64,000 nt of DNA from an uncultured beta proteobacterium (GCA_903859155.1 CAIOLO010000115.1:1-64000); one strand, 5' to 3'; positions 50,296 through 59,564 are shown, numbered from the stretch's first letter. Notes: a model not told the origin generated them from the letters alone. Translations and numbers: made by a program.

Positions 50296-51447
50296 TCAGG
50301 TAACTTTGAATCCCATCAAGTTGGCGATCAGATTTCGCTGAATCTGCGAAGTGCCCGCCGCCACGGTGGCCGCGCGGCAATCGCGGAAATAGCGCTCCAT
50401 GTCGAACTCGGCGTTATAGCCGTAGCCCCCCATCACCTGCATGCCCTGATTGGCGACCTTGACGTAGGCCTCCGAGGCGAACAGCTTGGCCATGGTGATC
50501 TCGCGCAGCGCGTTCTTGTTGGCAGACACCAGCCAGGCCGCCCGCCACATCAGCGAGCGCGCCGCCTCGACCTCGGTGGACATGTCGGCGAGCATGTGGG
50601 CGATGGCCTGGTTGTTGCCGATCGGCTTGCCGAACTGTCTGCGGTCCTTGGCAAACTGAATGGCCAGATCAACGATGGCCTGTGCCGCGCCCACCGCGCC
50701 CGCGGCGGCGGTGACGCGTTCCACCTGCAGGCCGGCCATGACCACATCCCAGCCCTTGTTTTCGCCGCCGATCAGGCGATCGGCCGGCACGCGCACCTCA
50801 TCGAAGAAGACTTCGTAGGTGCCGGCGCAGCGCCGGCCCAGCATGTCGAGCTTGCGCAGTTTCACGCCCGGCCGGTCGTGTTCCACCAGGAACAGCGACA
50901 TCCCCTGCCGATAATGTGCCTTGGTGTCGGTCTTGACGTAGACATTGATGACGTTGTTTTTAGCCCCGGCGCTGGTGGCCCAGAGCTTCTGGCCATTGAT
51001 GATGTAATCGTCGCCGTCACGGCGCGCATTGGTGCGCATGGCGCCGATGTCCGAACCGGCGTCGGGTTCGGACATGGAAATCGAAAACCGGATCTTGCCG
51101 TCGAGAAATTGCGGCAACCAGAATTGCTTTTGTTCCTCGGAAGCCTTGTGCACCAGATTCAGGCCGCAGAAGATGTTGCCGCCGTAGCACATGCCGATAT
51201 CGGCGCTGCGGTAGGACAATTCCTCGGCAATGATGGCCATGTCGATGACATTGCCGCCTAAGCCTCCATAAGCCTCCGGAAACGGCATGCGCAGCAGTCC
51301 GGCCTCGACCCAGGCGTCGTAGAGTTCATAAGGATAAGCGCGGTCCTTGTCCCATTGCCGCAGCTTTGCCGGTGGCGCGTGCTTGTCCATCAATTTGCGG
51401 ATGCTCTCGCGCAGCATGTTCTGTTCTTCGCTGAATTCCATTTCCAT
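50296..51447 (-). CDS. Acyl-CoA dehydrogenase
   Basis: 383 aa single-module acyl-CoA dehydrogenase, canonical length. FAD and substrate motifs: IAEELSYRSADIGMCYG, RFSISMSEPDAGSDIGAMRT, DDYIINGQKLWATSAGAKNN; FGKPIGNNQAIAHMLADM; the catalytic segment near VMGGYGYNAEFDMERYFRDC and the C-terminal AGTSQIQRNLIANLMG. It removes two hydrogens from an acyl-CoA and passes electrons to ETF. Monocistronic; the substrate is unknown. The stop is 27 bases from the repeat hairpin. Confidence 0.94.
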   Translation of the reverse strand: MEMEFSEEQNMLRESIRKLMDKHAPPAKLRQWDKDRAYPYELYDAWVEAGLLRMPFPEAYGGLGGNVIDMAIIAEELSYRSADIGMCYGGNIFCGLNLVHKASEEQKQFWLPQFLDGKIRFSISMSEPDAGSDIGAMRTNARRDGDDYIINGQKLWATSAGAKNNVINVYVKTDTKAHYRQGMSLFLVEHDRPGVKLRKLDMLGRRCAGTYEVFFDEVRVPADRLIGGENKGWDVVMAGLQVERVTAAAGAVGAAQAIVDLAIQFAKDRRQFGKPIGNNQAIAHMLADMSTEVEAARSLMWRAAWLVSANKNALREITMAKLFASEAYVKVANQGMQVMGGYGYNAEFDMERYFRDCRAATVAAGTSQIQRNLIANLMGFKVT

Positions 51448-51990
51448 TGCAGTTCCTTGCGTGCTGAAGTGATAAAGGTCGGGTCGCCCGCCAACAATAC
51501 ATCAAGCGCGACCACGCCTGCAGGAGCGGCGAGCGGCGGGCCCGCGGCGTCTTCATCCGCCGCAGATGTTTTTGTGCGATGCGCAATTTTTTGAAGAGGA
51601 TTCCGGCAACGTGCCGGCAATACAGTTGTGGCGAATGCCGTCCTGCTCGGGTATCGTTGCGCGCACCGTGTGCCGATTGCGCGCGGTCCCCTGCTGACAT
51701 GAAAGGCAATCTGAGGTTGCCCCTGAAAAATGTACTTCTTATATTCCGAAAGCGACGCTGGGCAACTGGGTTCGTCGTGCTGCCAAAGGCGAGCTCACCG
51801 GAGCAGGAGGCAAGCCGAACTTGCTGAATGCGTCCTCATGCCATGCGCAGGCGACACTCATGCGGAAGCGTCCGCCGCCCTGGCAAGCGGCGAATTGGTG
51901 AATGCGCGTGCAGCGTCACCGCCAAGGCCGGAATGAGTCACGCGGCGCGGCGCAATATTTTTTCAAACCCTCAATAGCAAAGGCGGCACT
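51448..51990. other. Intergenic region with an IS3-type transposase fragment
   Basis: 543 bases without an intact gene. The 25 codons at 51746-51820 (+) read ATLGNWVRRAAKGELTGAGG, the conserved end of the helix-turn-helix of IS3-family OrfA transposases; sequence around it does not continue the protein, so this is a relic. The rest has no recognised element; the fragments before and after are GC-rich and open in several frames without likely start sites. Confidence 0.6.
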
Positions 51991-52680
51991 ATGGCATCCC
52001 CCATCAGCGTCATTTCATCCATGGCGACCAAACAATTGCTGGCGGTTCTTGCCAAGCGGCATGAACTGACGACAGGGCAATCGGTCAGCATTGAATCGGT
52101 CGGCGGAGTCGATGCGGCAAAACGCGTGCAGGCGGGCGAGGCCTTTGATCTGGTGGTGCTGGCCGCGAACGTCATCGATCAGTTGATTGCAGAGGGCAGG
52201 ATCGTGGCCGGCAGCCGCCGCGACCTGGTGCACTCCGGGGTTTCCGTGGTGGTTAAAGCGGGCGCGCCGCGCGCCGATATTTCGACCGAAGAGGCGCTCA
52301 AGCGGGCGGTGAGCGCCGCAAAGAGCATCGGTTATTCCACCGGGCCGAGCGGGGTGCACCTGACCAGTCTCTTCGAGCGCTGGGGCATTGCCGCGGACAT
52401 CAAGGATCGGATTGTCCAGGCGCGCCCGGGTGTGCCGGTGGGCTCTCTGGTGGCCAAGGGAGAAGTCGAACTGGGATTCCAGCAACTGAGCGAATTGATC
52501 CACCTCTCCGGGGTCGACATACTCGGGCCTCTGCCAGCGTCTGCGCAGATCATCACCACTTTTTCCGCAGGGGTGGCGGCTGCGTCCACGCAGGCCGACG
52601 CAGCACGCGCCTTGAGCGCTTTCCTGGCGTCGCCGGCGGCCGATGCAGCCAAGCGCAGCAACGGCATGGATCCGGCCTGA
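51991..52680 (+). CDS. ModA-like substrate-binding protein without signal peptide
   Basis: 229 aa of the periplasmic-binding-protein type II fold, closest to molybdate-binding ModA-like proteins: ISVISSMATKQLLAVLAKRH at the start, ESVGGVDAAKRVQAGEAFDL, GPSGVHLTSLFERWGI and LGFQQLSELIHLSGVDILGP, a hallmark of the ModA superfamily. No signal peptide is visible, so it may act in the cytoplasm or as a regulator-like sensor. The ATG at 51991 has a plausible AAAGGCGG upstream. No ABC transporter genes neighbour it. Confidence 0.8.
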   Translation: MASPISVISSMATKQLLAVLAKRHELTTGQSVSIESVGGVDAAKRVQAGEAFDLVVLAANVIDQLIAEGRIVAGSRRDLVHSGVSVVVKAGAPRADISTEEALKRAVSAAKSIGYSTGPSGVHLTSLFERWGIAADIKDRIVQARPGVPVGSLVAKGEVELGFQQLSELIHLSGVDILGPLPASAQIITTFSAGVAAASTQADAARALSAFLASPAADAAKRSNGMDPA

Positions 52681-52771
52681 TAGCGAAGAATCATTGCGGG
52701 GGATTCACTGTGCCATGCCTCCTGTTGCATAATCGCGCCGCCCGGTTCACCGCATCAAAAGGATTTATGCA

Positions 52772-53731
52772 ATGACGCAAGCGTTTCGCATCGATACCCA
52801 CCAGCACCACATTCCCGAGTTCTATAAAAGAGCGCTTGAAGGAATCGGAGTGAATGGCAGCGGGGAGAACCCCTGGCCCAGGTGGAGCGTCGAGCAGATG
52901 ATCGATGTGCTTGAGCGCAAGGGCATCGCTGCCGCGGTGTCCTCGATATCCTCGCCGGGGGTGTACTTCGGCGACGTGGCTTTTGCCACCAAACTCGCTC
53001 GTGAATGCAATGAATTTTCGGCGGGCCTGGTCGGTGATCACCGCTCGCGCATCGCGGCCCTGGGCGTGGTGCCCCTGCCCGATACGGCGGCGGCCTGCAG
53101 GGAAGCCGAGCATGCCCTGGACACCCTGAAACTCGACGGCATCAGCCTGCTGACTCACGTGGGCAAGTCCTATCTCGGGCAGCCCGAATACGACGAGTTT
53201 TTCGCCGAACTCAATCGCCGCAGGGCGGTGGTGTTCCTGCACCCGGTGCGACCCAACCAGGAGGGCCTTGCCGAATATGATTTCCCGACCGGCACGGTGG
53301 AACTGCCCACCGACACCACGCGGGCGGTGACCAACATGTTCTTCCACGGTTATCCGGAGCGCTTTCCGGATATCCGCTTCATGATCTCGCATGCCGGCGG
53401 CACGCTGCCCATGGTGATCTACCGCATCCGCAACATGGCGAAGAAACCCGAGATCGCCGCGCGCCTGCCAAAGGGGGTTGATCACTACCTCAAGCAGCTG
53501 TATTTCGACCTGGCGCAGGCGAGCGTGCCGTTGATCCAGCGGGCGCTGGAGGATATCGCCGATCCGAACCGCATTCTGTTCGGTTCCGACTATCCGTTTT
53601 CGCAGGTCGGCGAAAAGGTGATCGACGACGTGCTGGGCGGCATCGAGAGTTTCGACGGCTACAATGCGACGCGGCGCGCGATGATCCTGCGCGACAACGC
53701 ACTGGCATTGTTTCCACGTTTTTCGGCTTAG
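52772..53731 (+). CDS. Amidohydrolase/decarboxylase (ACMSD-like)
   Basis: 319 aa TIM-barrel metal hydrolase of the amidohydrolase_2 family related to aminocarboxymuconate-semialdehyde decarboxylase. Metal ligands: HQHH in IDTHQHHIPEF, His in VVFLHPVRPN, His in FMISHAGGTLP and Asp in ILFGSDYPFSQ. Enzymes of this family decarboxylate or hydrolyse aromatic acid derivatives. Followed 15 bases later by a Bug protein, then by a hydrolase; a possible operon for uptake and breakdown of one compound. Confidence 0.9.
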   Translation: MTQAFRIDTHQHHIPEFYKRALEGIGVNGSGENPWPRWSVEQMIDVLERKGIAAAVSSISSPGVYFGDVAFATKLARECNEFSAGLVGDHRSRIAALGVVPLPDTAAACREAEHALDTLKLDGISLLTHVGKSYLGQPEYDEFFAELNRRRAVVFLHPVRPNQEGLAEYDFPTGTVELPTDTTRAVTNMFFHGYPERFPDIRFMISHAGGTLPMVIYRIRNMAKKPEIAARLPKGVDHYLKQLYFDLAQASVPLIQRALEDIADPNRILFGSDYPFSQVGEKVIDDVLGGIESFDGYNATRRAMILRDNALALFPRFSA

Positions 53732-53746
53732 CGGGGGAGGTGCAGG

Positions 53747-54703
53747 ATGACGCGATCGAAAGCATTCCGGTTCGGGTTGCTGTTGCTGGCCGCGGTGCCG
53801 GCGGCGGCGCAGCAATTTCCAACCAAGCCAATACGCTTCATCGTGGCCTTCCCGCCCGGCGGCAGCGTCGATCTGCACGCGCGCTATGTCGGCGCCAAAA
53901 TGGCGGAGAACCTGGGCCAGCCGGTGGTCATCGAAAACCGGCCCGGCGGCAACACCCACGTCGGTGCCGAAGTGGTGGTGCATGCGGCCCCCGACGGCTA
54001 CACGCTGTTCCATACCCTGGATTCGACCATCACGCTGAATCAGGCCCTGTATGCGAAGATACCGTTCGACCCGGTCAAGGATTTCACGCCGGTCGCGCGG
54101 CTCGCCTCGGGCAACTCCATCATCGTGGTGAATCCCGCGGTGCCGGTGAGAAACATCCGCGAACTGATCGACTATGCCAAGGCCAATCCCGGCAAGCTCA
54201 ACTTCGGCGCCACCGCGGCGACCACGCAGTTGACCGGAGAGCAACTGAAAACCCTGGGCGCGGTCATGGTGCACGTGCCCTACAAAGGCACGGCGCAGAT
54301 GGTGCCCGCGGTGACATCGGGTGAAATACACCTGGTGATAGACGGCCACACCAACTACGTTCCCTTCGTGAAGGATGGGAAGCTGCGGGCGCTGGGGCTG
54401 GTGTCGCCGGGGCGCGATGCACTGTTGCCCGATGTCCCCACTGTTCGCGAGCAGGGTTATCCGGAGCTGGAACGGCTGGGCTGGTGGGCGCTGTTCGGCC
54501 CGGCCAATATGTCCCCCGTGGTGGTCGCACGATTGAACAATGCCGCGATGTGGACGCTCAAGCAGCCGGATTTCCTCGAAAAGCAGGCGGCGCTGGGCCT
54601 GACGCCGCGGCCGGGCACCCCCGAAGAACTGGGTGCTCAAGTCAAGGCGGACATCGCGCGCTGGACACCGATCATCAAGGCTGCCGGCATCAAACTCGAT
54701 TGA
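53747..54703 (+). CDS. Bug-family tripartite tricarboxylate transporter substrate-binding protein
   Basis: 318 aa. Signal peptide about residues 1-21 (LLLLAAVPAAAQQ), then FPTKPIRFIVAFPPGGSVDL, NRPGGNTHVGAEVV and APDGYTLFHTLDSTI; all Bug hallmarks. GGGGGAGGTG ribosome binding site before the ATG. Lies in the same direction between the amidohydrolase (15 bases) and the CocE/NonD hydrolase (22 bases), so it likely belongs to the same operon and may bind a substrate or product of these enzymes. Confidence 0.94.
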   Translation: MTRSKAFRFGLLLLAAVPAAAQQFPTKPIRFIVAFPPGGSVDLHARYVGAKMAENLGQPVVIENRPGGNTHVGAEVVVHAAPDGYTLFHTLDSTITLNQALYAKIPFDPVKDFTPVARLASGNSIIVVNPAVPVRNIRELIDYAKANPGKLNFGATAATTQLTGEQLKTLGAVMVHVPYKGTAQMVPAVTSGEIHLVIDGHTNYVPFVKDGKLRALGLVSPGRDALLPDVPTVREQGYPELERLGWWALFGPANMSPVVVARLNNAAMWTLKQPDFLEKQAALGLTPRPGTPEELGAQVKADIARWTPIIKAAGIKLD

Positions 54704-54725
54704 CGAATTCCAACAGGGAGACACC

Positions 54726-56399
54726 ATGAGCGACAAAAAGACGGCGAAGAAGCTCTCGCAACCCAAAAAATACAAACTGATCGTCGAGAAGGACGTGGCC
54801 ATCCCGATGCGCGACGGCGCGATCATTTACGCCGACGTGTTCCGGCCCGACTGCAAAGACAAGGTGCCGGCGATCATGAACCTTTCCGTGTATCACAAGG
54901 ACAAGCTCTGGGTGCCACCGGAGGACCTAGAGGAGAAGCCCAATCCCCACATGAACTGGGAGAGCGGCAATCCGGAATGGTGGTGCCCGCGCGGCTACGC
55001 CATCGTGCGCGTCGACGCGCGCGGCTCGGGCAAGTCGCCGGGACGCTCGGAGCCGAGTTCCTATGCCGAATCGCTCGATTACTACGATGCGGTGGAATGG
55101 ATGGCGCGGCGCGGCTGGTGCAGCGGCAAGATCGGCACCCTGGGCATATCCTATCTGGCGGCCTCGCAGTGGCGCCTGGCAAACCTCAATCCGCCTTCGC
55201 TGAAAGCCATCCTCCCCTGGGAAGGTCGCGCCGATCAATACCGCGACCAGGCCTATCACGGCGGCATATTTGCGATTGGCTTCATCGGCAACTGGTATCT
55301 GAACTGGACCGCACAGCACCTGCTGGGCAAGCCGCGCAGCTACAACCCGGATTCGTTCAACAACAACATGATGTGGGAATACATGTCCCACAATCTGGAT
55401 TCCGAGTACTGGCGCCAGGCCAGCGCCAAATGGGACCAGATCAAGATGCCGGTCTACACCGCCGGCAACTGGACCTCGTTCTCGCTGCACCTGCGCGGCA
55501 ACACCGAGGCCTGGCTGGGCCTGAAGACCAAGACCAAGAAGATGCGCATTCACTCGGGCACGCATTTCCACGCGTTCTATTCGGAAGAGGGGCGAGCGGA
55601 CCAGTTGCGCTGGTTCGACCACTGGTTGAAGGGCAACGACACCGGCTTCATGGACGAGCCGCCGGTGAAACTCGAAATCCGTACCGGCGGCAAGAATGGG
55701 CGCTACGACTTCCGCTTCGAAAAGGACTGGCCGATTCCGCGCACCCAATGGACCAAGTGGTATCTGGATATCGAGCGCGAACCCGACGGCAAAGCCGAAA
55801 GCGTCGAAGGACAGTTGCTGCCCAAGGCGCCCAAGAAGGAGGCAAAGCTCACCTATGCCGCCAGCGCCGGCGGGCATGGCGCCGGACACGGCCGCATGGG
55901 GGCATCGTTCACGACGCCGCCGATGAAAGAGGCCACCGAGATCACCGGACCGCTGCTGCTGAACGTGTGGGTGTCGAGCACCACGGAAGACGCCGATATC
56001 ATGGTGACGTTGCGCAACTTCGGGCCCGACGGCAAGGAGGTCTTCGAGGTCGGCTCGCAGGGCCAGCCGACCGTGCTCACCAAGGGCTGGCTGCGCGCAT
56101 CGCACCGCAAACTGGACGCGAAAAAATCCCTGCCTTACCGCCCCTACCATGCCCATGACGAACGCTGGTGGTTGAAGCCCGGCGAGCCGGTGGAATGCCA
56201 GGTGGAAATCTGGGGCACCAGCATCGTGCTGCAGAAAGGGCACAAGCTGCGTGTCGACATCAGCGCCGTGGACGGGGCCGGCACGGCGATCTATACCCAC
56301 TACAACGCCGACTACAAGGCGCGTGCGAAGAACTCGATCCACTCCGGCGGCAAGAAGGAATCCTACCTGCTGGTGCCGATCATCCCAGGCAAGAAGTAG
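54726..56399 (+). CDS. CocE/NonD-family hydrolase
   Basis: 557 aa serine hydrolase. KDVAIPMRDGAIIYADVFRP at the start, nucleophile elbow GTLGISYLAASQW (Ser, G-x-S-Y-x-A), the lid and the acidic/His region near HSGTHFHAFYSEEG (His), and the C-terminal jelly-roll (PPMKEATEITGPLLLNVWVS, then LQKGHKLRVDISAVDG). No signal peptide. CAGGGAGA ribosome binding site 5-8 bases before the ATG at 54726. Third gene of the amidohydrolase - Bug - hydrolase set. Confidence 0.92.
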   Translation: MSDKKTAKKLSQPKKYKLIVEKDVAIPMRDGAIIYADVFRPDCKDKVPAIMNLSVYHKDKLWVPPEDLEEKPNPHMNWESGNPEWWCPRGYAIVRVDARGSGKSPGRSEPSSYAESLDYYDAVEWMARRGWCSGKIGTLGISYLAASQWRLANLNPPSLKAILPWEGRADQYRDQAYHGGIFAIGFIGNWYLNWTAQHLLGKPRSYNPDSFNNNMMWEYMSHNLDSEYWRQASAKWDQIKMPVYTAGNWTSFSLHLRGNTEAWLGLKTKTKKMRIHSGTHFHAFYSEEGRADQLRWFDHWLKGNDTGFMDEPPVKLEIRTGGKNGRYDFRFEKDWPIPRTQWTKWYLDIEREPDGKAESVEGQLLPKAPKKEAKLTYAASAGGHGAGHGRMGASFTTPPMKEATEITGPLLLNVWVSSTTEDADIMVTLRNFGPDGKEVFEVGSQGQPTVLTKGWLRASHRKLDAKKSLPYRPYHAHDERWWLKPGEPVECQVEIWGTSIVLQKGHKLRVDISAVDGAGTAIYTHYNADYKARAKNSIHSGGKKESYLLVPIIPGKK

Positions 56400-56491
56400 A
56401 CTGGAAATGGAATGTTAATTGCCTGTTAAAGCACGCCAGAAAACGATTGTTTCTTTGAAAAGTTACAGTTTATAGCGCAAGGGATAGAGGT

Positions 56492-56524
56492 AACCGGGGA
56501 AGGGACAGCGTCCCTTCCCCGGTT
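56492..56524. terminator. Intergenic hairpin of the 3'-end repeat family (copy B)
   Basis: Perfect 15-base stem AACCGGGGAAGGGAC (56492-56506) with GTCCCTTCCCCGGTT (56510-56524), loop AGC. Between convergent genes (hydrolase ending 56399, ThDP enzyme ending 56555). Flanks match copies A and C. Confidence 0.8.
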
Positions 56525-56541
56525 CCGAAGCTTTCCCGCCC

Positions 56542-56569
56542 TTAGGCGAATCCTTCAGGCTTCGCCTAA
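56542..56569 (-). other. Stem-loop across the stop codon of the ThDP gene
   Basis: TTAGGCGAA (56542-56550) pairs with TTCGCCTAA (56561-56569); the loop contains the TGA stop (56557-56555 on the - strand). Nine perfect base pairs. It may affect termination or mRNA decay. Confidence 0.6.
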
Positions 56570-58237
56570 AGGATTTGGCGGCGCGGTGTGATGCCCGCCG
56601 CCCATCGGCGGCCCGGGGCGCATCCGCACCAGATGCCAGGGGTCGCCCATCTCGCCAACCTGCGCATCGATCAGCCAGGGTTCGCCGCTGGCAATGGCCT
56701 CGGGCAGTACCTTGTCCAGGTCGGCGGGCGTTTTGATCATGGCAGTGCGCACGCCAAACGCGTCCGCGAGTTTGCCGAAATCCGGGTTGGTGAGTTCAAA
56801 CGCGGTGGAACGCCCGAAGGCGGCCTTGTGCGCGTTCCTGATGTTGGTGAAGCGCCGGTCATTGAACACCAGCGCCACCACGCCCAGCTTGTATTTGGCC
56901 GCGGTAGCCAGATCGGCCAACCCATAGCCGAAGCCGCCGTCGCCGCTCGCGCACACCACCGCGCGGCCGGGATTCGCCGCGGCCACGCCCAGGGCAGTCG
57001 GGTAGGAATAACCCAGCGTGCCCTGGTGCCCTGGTGTGATGCTGGTGCGCGGGCGGTACAGCGGAAAGAATGCGCGCGAGTAATAGCACACCTGGGTCAG
57101 GTCCTGCACCAGGATGCCGTCCTCGGGGATTGCGCGCCTCAAGGATTGCGTCCAATCGTATTGCGGCTGCACTTCGCGCAGCTGCACTTCGCACCACTCG
57201 CGCACCTTCTTCACCTCCGCGGCGCGCGAGGACTTGCCGCCTGAGAGCGCGTCGCCCAGCGCGGCCAGGCCGAGTTTCGCGTCGCATTGCAGTGCCAATG
57301 TCGGCAAGCGGGGCGGCGCCCAGGAATTGGGGTCGGCATTCATGTAGATGAACTTCACCTTGTCCTGCGGCCACGCCGGGACGGGCGCGCCCGAGTCGGC
57401 GAAACGGCTGCCCACCACCAGCACCACGTCGGCATGCGGAAACACCGCGCGGCCGCCCAGCGAGTTGAGCGCGAGCGGATGGCGGTCTGACAAGACCCCG
57501 CGGCCGTAATCGCTCATCACCACCGGTGCCTGCAGTTTGTCGGCAACGCGCTCGAGTTCCGCGGTGGCGTTGGCGGCGAGCGTGCCGCCGCCGGCATAGA
57601 TGACGGGAAAACGCGCGCCCTCGAGCAGTTTTGCGGCGCTTTCGATGGCCCCGCTGTCGGGGGCCATTTTGATGTCCTCGTGCTCAGGCGCCTGCAGCAA
57701 GGCGACTTCGGCGCTTGCGGACAGGATATCGGGCGGGATCTCGACCGCGACCGGCCGCGGCCGCCCGCTGTGCAACTGCTTGACCGCTTCGCGGATGAGA
57801 AGCGGCACATCCTGCGGCGAGCGCGCCAGTGCATGCCACTTGGTCACCGTGCCCAGGGTCTGCGATTGATCCTGGATTTCATGCAGCATGCCATAGCCCT
57901 TGCCGATGGCCGCCGAGGGAATCTGGCCGACGATGGCGAGCACCGGTGAGTTGCAGGCCCAGGCCGTAGCCAGGCCCGCCATGGCATTCAACATGCCCGG
58001 TCCGGGAACCACCATGCAGGCGCCAATTTTGCCGCTCGAGCGCGCGTAACCGTCCGCCATATAGGAGGCCGTCTGCTCGTGCCGGGGTACCCAGAATTTC
58101 AGCTTGTCCTGGACGTCGTGCAGGCCGTCGGTGGCCCAGTCCAACTGCACCCCCGGTATGCCGAACAGGTCGGTGATGCCTTCTAGCACCAGTTGCCGGG
58201 CCATGGCCTGCCCCCCGGTCATAACTTCAGTTTTCAC
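56555..58237 (-). CDS. Thiamine-diphosphate-binding enzyme (acetolactate synthase-like)
   Basis: 560 aa ThDP enzyme with three domains. PYR domain: the conserved Glu in VPRHEQTASYMADGYARSSG and GPGMLNAMAGLATAW; central domain: PVIYAGGGTLAANATAELER; PP domain: ASGDGGFGYGLADLATAAKY then VFNDRRFTNI (GDG...FND, the ThDP/Mg motif). It joins or cleaves 2-oxoacids; close relatives include acetolactate synthase-like and benzoylformate decarboxylase-like proteins, so the exact reaction is open. A stem-loop (56542-56569) crosses its stop codon, and a repeat hairpin follows at 56492. Confidence 0.9.
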   Translation of the reverse strand: MKTEVMTGGQAMARQLVLEGITDLFGIPGVQLDWATDGLHDVQDKLKFWVPRHEQTASYMADGYARSSGKIGACMVVPGPGMLNAMAGLATAWACNSPVLAIVGQIPSAAIGKGYGMLHEIQDQSQTLGTVTKWHALARSPQDVPLLIREAVKQLHSGRPRPVAVEIPPDILSASAEVALLQAPEHEDIKMAPDSGAIESAAKLLEGARFPVIYAGGGTLAANATAELERVADKLQAPVVMSDYGRGVLSDRHPLALNSLGGRAVFPHADVVLVVGSRFADSGAPVPAWPQDKVKFIYMNADPNSWAPPRLPTLALQCDAKLGLAALGDALSGGKSSRAAEVKKVREWCEVQLREVQPQYDWTQSLRRAIPEDGILVQDLTQVCYYSRAFFPLYRPRTSITPGHQGTLGYSYPTALGVAAANPGRAVVCASGDGGFGYGLADLATAAKYKLGVVALVFNDRRFTNIRNAHKAAFGRSTAFELTNPDFGKLADAFGVRTAMIKTPADLDKVLPEAIASGEPWLIDAQVGEMGDPWHLVRMRPGPPMGGGHHTAPPNPLGEA

Positions 58238-58275
58238 GACTCACGCTCCGATTGGGTTGATAAAGGGATGTGGCA

Positions 58276-58313
58276 AAACCGGGAACGGAAGAAAACTCTT
58301 CGGTTCCCGGTTT
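58276..58313. terminator. Intergenic hairpin of the 3'-end repeat family (copy C)
   Basis: AAACCGGGAAC (58276-58286) pairs with GTTCCCGGTTT (58303-58313), and the stem continues inwards after one mismatch to 17 base pairs (GAAGA / TCTTC), loop AAAC. It lies after the - strand Bug gene ending at 58397. Flanks TATGCGAATC and CGAAG match copy B (TTAGGCGAATC, CGAAG). Confidence 0.75.
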
Positions 58314-58396
58314 CGAAGTGTTCCGGGCTTTATGCGAATCTATTCCAGAAAAAAACGATGCTCGCGCCGCAGCGGTGCGAGCCGGTTCGGCGAGGT

Positions 58397-59389
58397 TCAA
58401 TCCAGCGTTGCACCCGATGTCCTGACCAGGCGCTCGCCGCGAGCCCGGTCCTCCACCAGGAAACGGCCGAACTCGGCTGGGGAGTTGCTCGAAATCTCCA
58501 GCCCCATGGTCGCGAAGCGCTGCTGGATCGCCGGCGTGCGCAGAGATTCCACGAACGCGTCGTGCAGCCGGTCGATGATTTCCTTGGGCGTTCCCCGCGG
58601 CGCGGCCATGCCCCACCAGCTCTTGAAGCCGTGGTCGGGCACGCCGGATTCAGCCATGGTGGGTACCTCCGGAAAGATGGGATTGCGGGTGGTGCCGGGG
58701 AAGAACATGATCTTCATGCGGCCCGCGCGCACGCTGTCGATGTATCCGGGGTTGCCCAGCGACAGGAAGAACATGTGAATCTCGCCGGCAGTAAAGGCGC
58801 GCATCAGGTCGGGCAGGCCCTTGTAGGGGATGTGCGTCAGGCTGGCGCCGGTATTTTTTGCAATCCACTCGGGCACCAGATGCGGCGAACCGCCGATGCC
58901 GAGCGAGCCGAAATTGAGCTTGCCGGGGTTGGCCTTCGAATAGGCCACCAGTTCGCGCAGGTTGTTCACGGGGGTGGACGCGGCGAGGAACAGTCCCTCA
59001 TACGGAAACACCAGATTGGTTATGGGCTCCAGATCGCGAATGTAATCGTAGGGAAGCTTGGAATACAGGTATTGGTTGAGCGACAGGTTGGAGGTGATGA
59101 AGCACAGGCTGTAGCCGTCGGGCGGTGACTTTATGCAGTTGTCGGTGGCGACGATGGTGTTGGCGCCGGGCTTGTTGTCGAAAATCATCGGCTGGCCGAG
59201 ATGCTCGGCGACCACCGCGCCGGTGGTGCGTCCGACGATATCGATGGCGCCACCCGGCGGCAGCGGCAGGACCATGCGCATCGGTTTCACCGGGTAGGAC
59301 TGTGCCTGCAGGCTTGCCGGGGCCGTGATGAACGCCGCGGCGAGGAGCAGGGCGCGGCACCCAGTCGTGAGGGTCGATTGTTGTTTCAT
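58397..59389 (-). CDS. Bug-family tripartite tricarboxylate transporter substrate-binding protein
   Basis: 330 aa. Signal peptide (LLLAAAFITAPASLQAQ, residues about 12-30), SYPVKPMRMVLPLPPGGAID at the mature start, NKPGANTIVATDNCIKSPPD and KLNFGSLGIGGSPHLVPEWI. The start at 59389 is preceded by AGGAG and places the signal peptide correctly; an upstream frame exists but has no function. Downstream of the ThDP gene (159 bases) in the same direction; whether they form one transcript is unclear because of the hairpin between them. Confidence 0.94.
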   Translation of the reverse strand: MKQQSTLTTGCRALLLAAAFITAPASLQAQSYPVKPMRMVLPLPPGGAIDIVGRTTGAVVAEHLGQPMIFDNKPGANTIVATDNCIKSPPDGYSLCFITSNLSLNQYLYSKLPYDYIRDLEPITNLVFPYEGLFLAASTPVNNLRELVAYSKANPGKLNFGSLGIGGSPHLVPEWIAKNTGASLTHIPYKGLPDLMRAFTAGEIHMFFLSLGNPGYIDSVRAGRMKIMFFPGTTRNPIFPEVPTMAESGVPDHGFKSWWGMAAPRGTPKEIIDRLHDAFVESLRTPAIQQRFATMGLEISSNSPAEFGRFLVEDRARGERLVRTSGATLD

Positions 59390-59540
59390 TTGTTCTCCTG
59401 AGATTGCAGTCGCATCGATTCGCAGCGGGCGGAACAAAGCCAGTTGAATCAATGCACCGATCAGAGGATACGACATGCGCGGAATTCGCGCATGCGCTTG
59501 CCCGCGCAGAGCAGGCTCAGCCGCAGCGGCGCCCAAATGA

Positions 59541-59564
59541 CAAAGGCCTCTTGCGAGGCCTTTG
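59541..59564. terminator. Stem-loop downstream of the glycine-zipper gene
   Basis: CAAAGGCCTC (59541-59550), loop TTGC, GAGGCCTTTG (59555-59564). Lies 28 bases after the stop of the - strand gene at 59593. The U-run on the - strand side is short (GTCATTTG follows), so termination may be partial. Confidence 0.7.
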
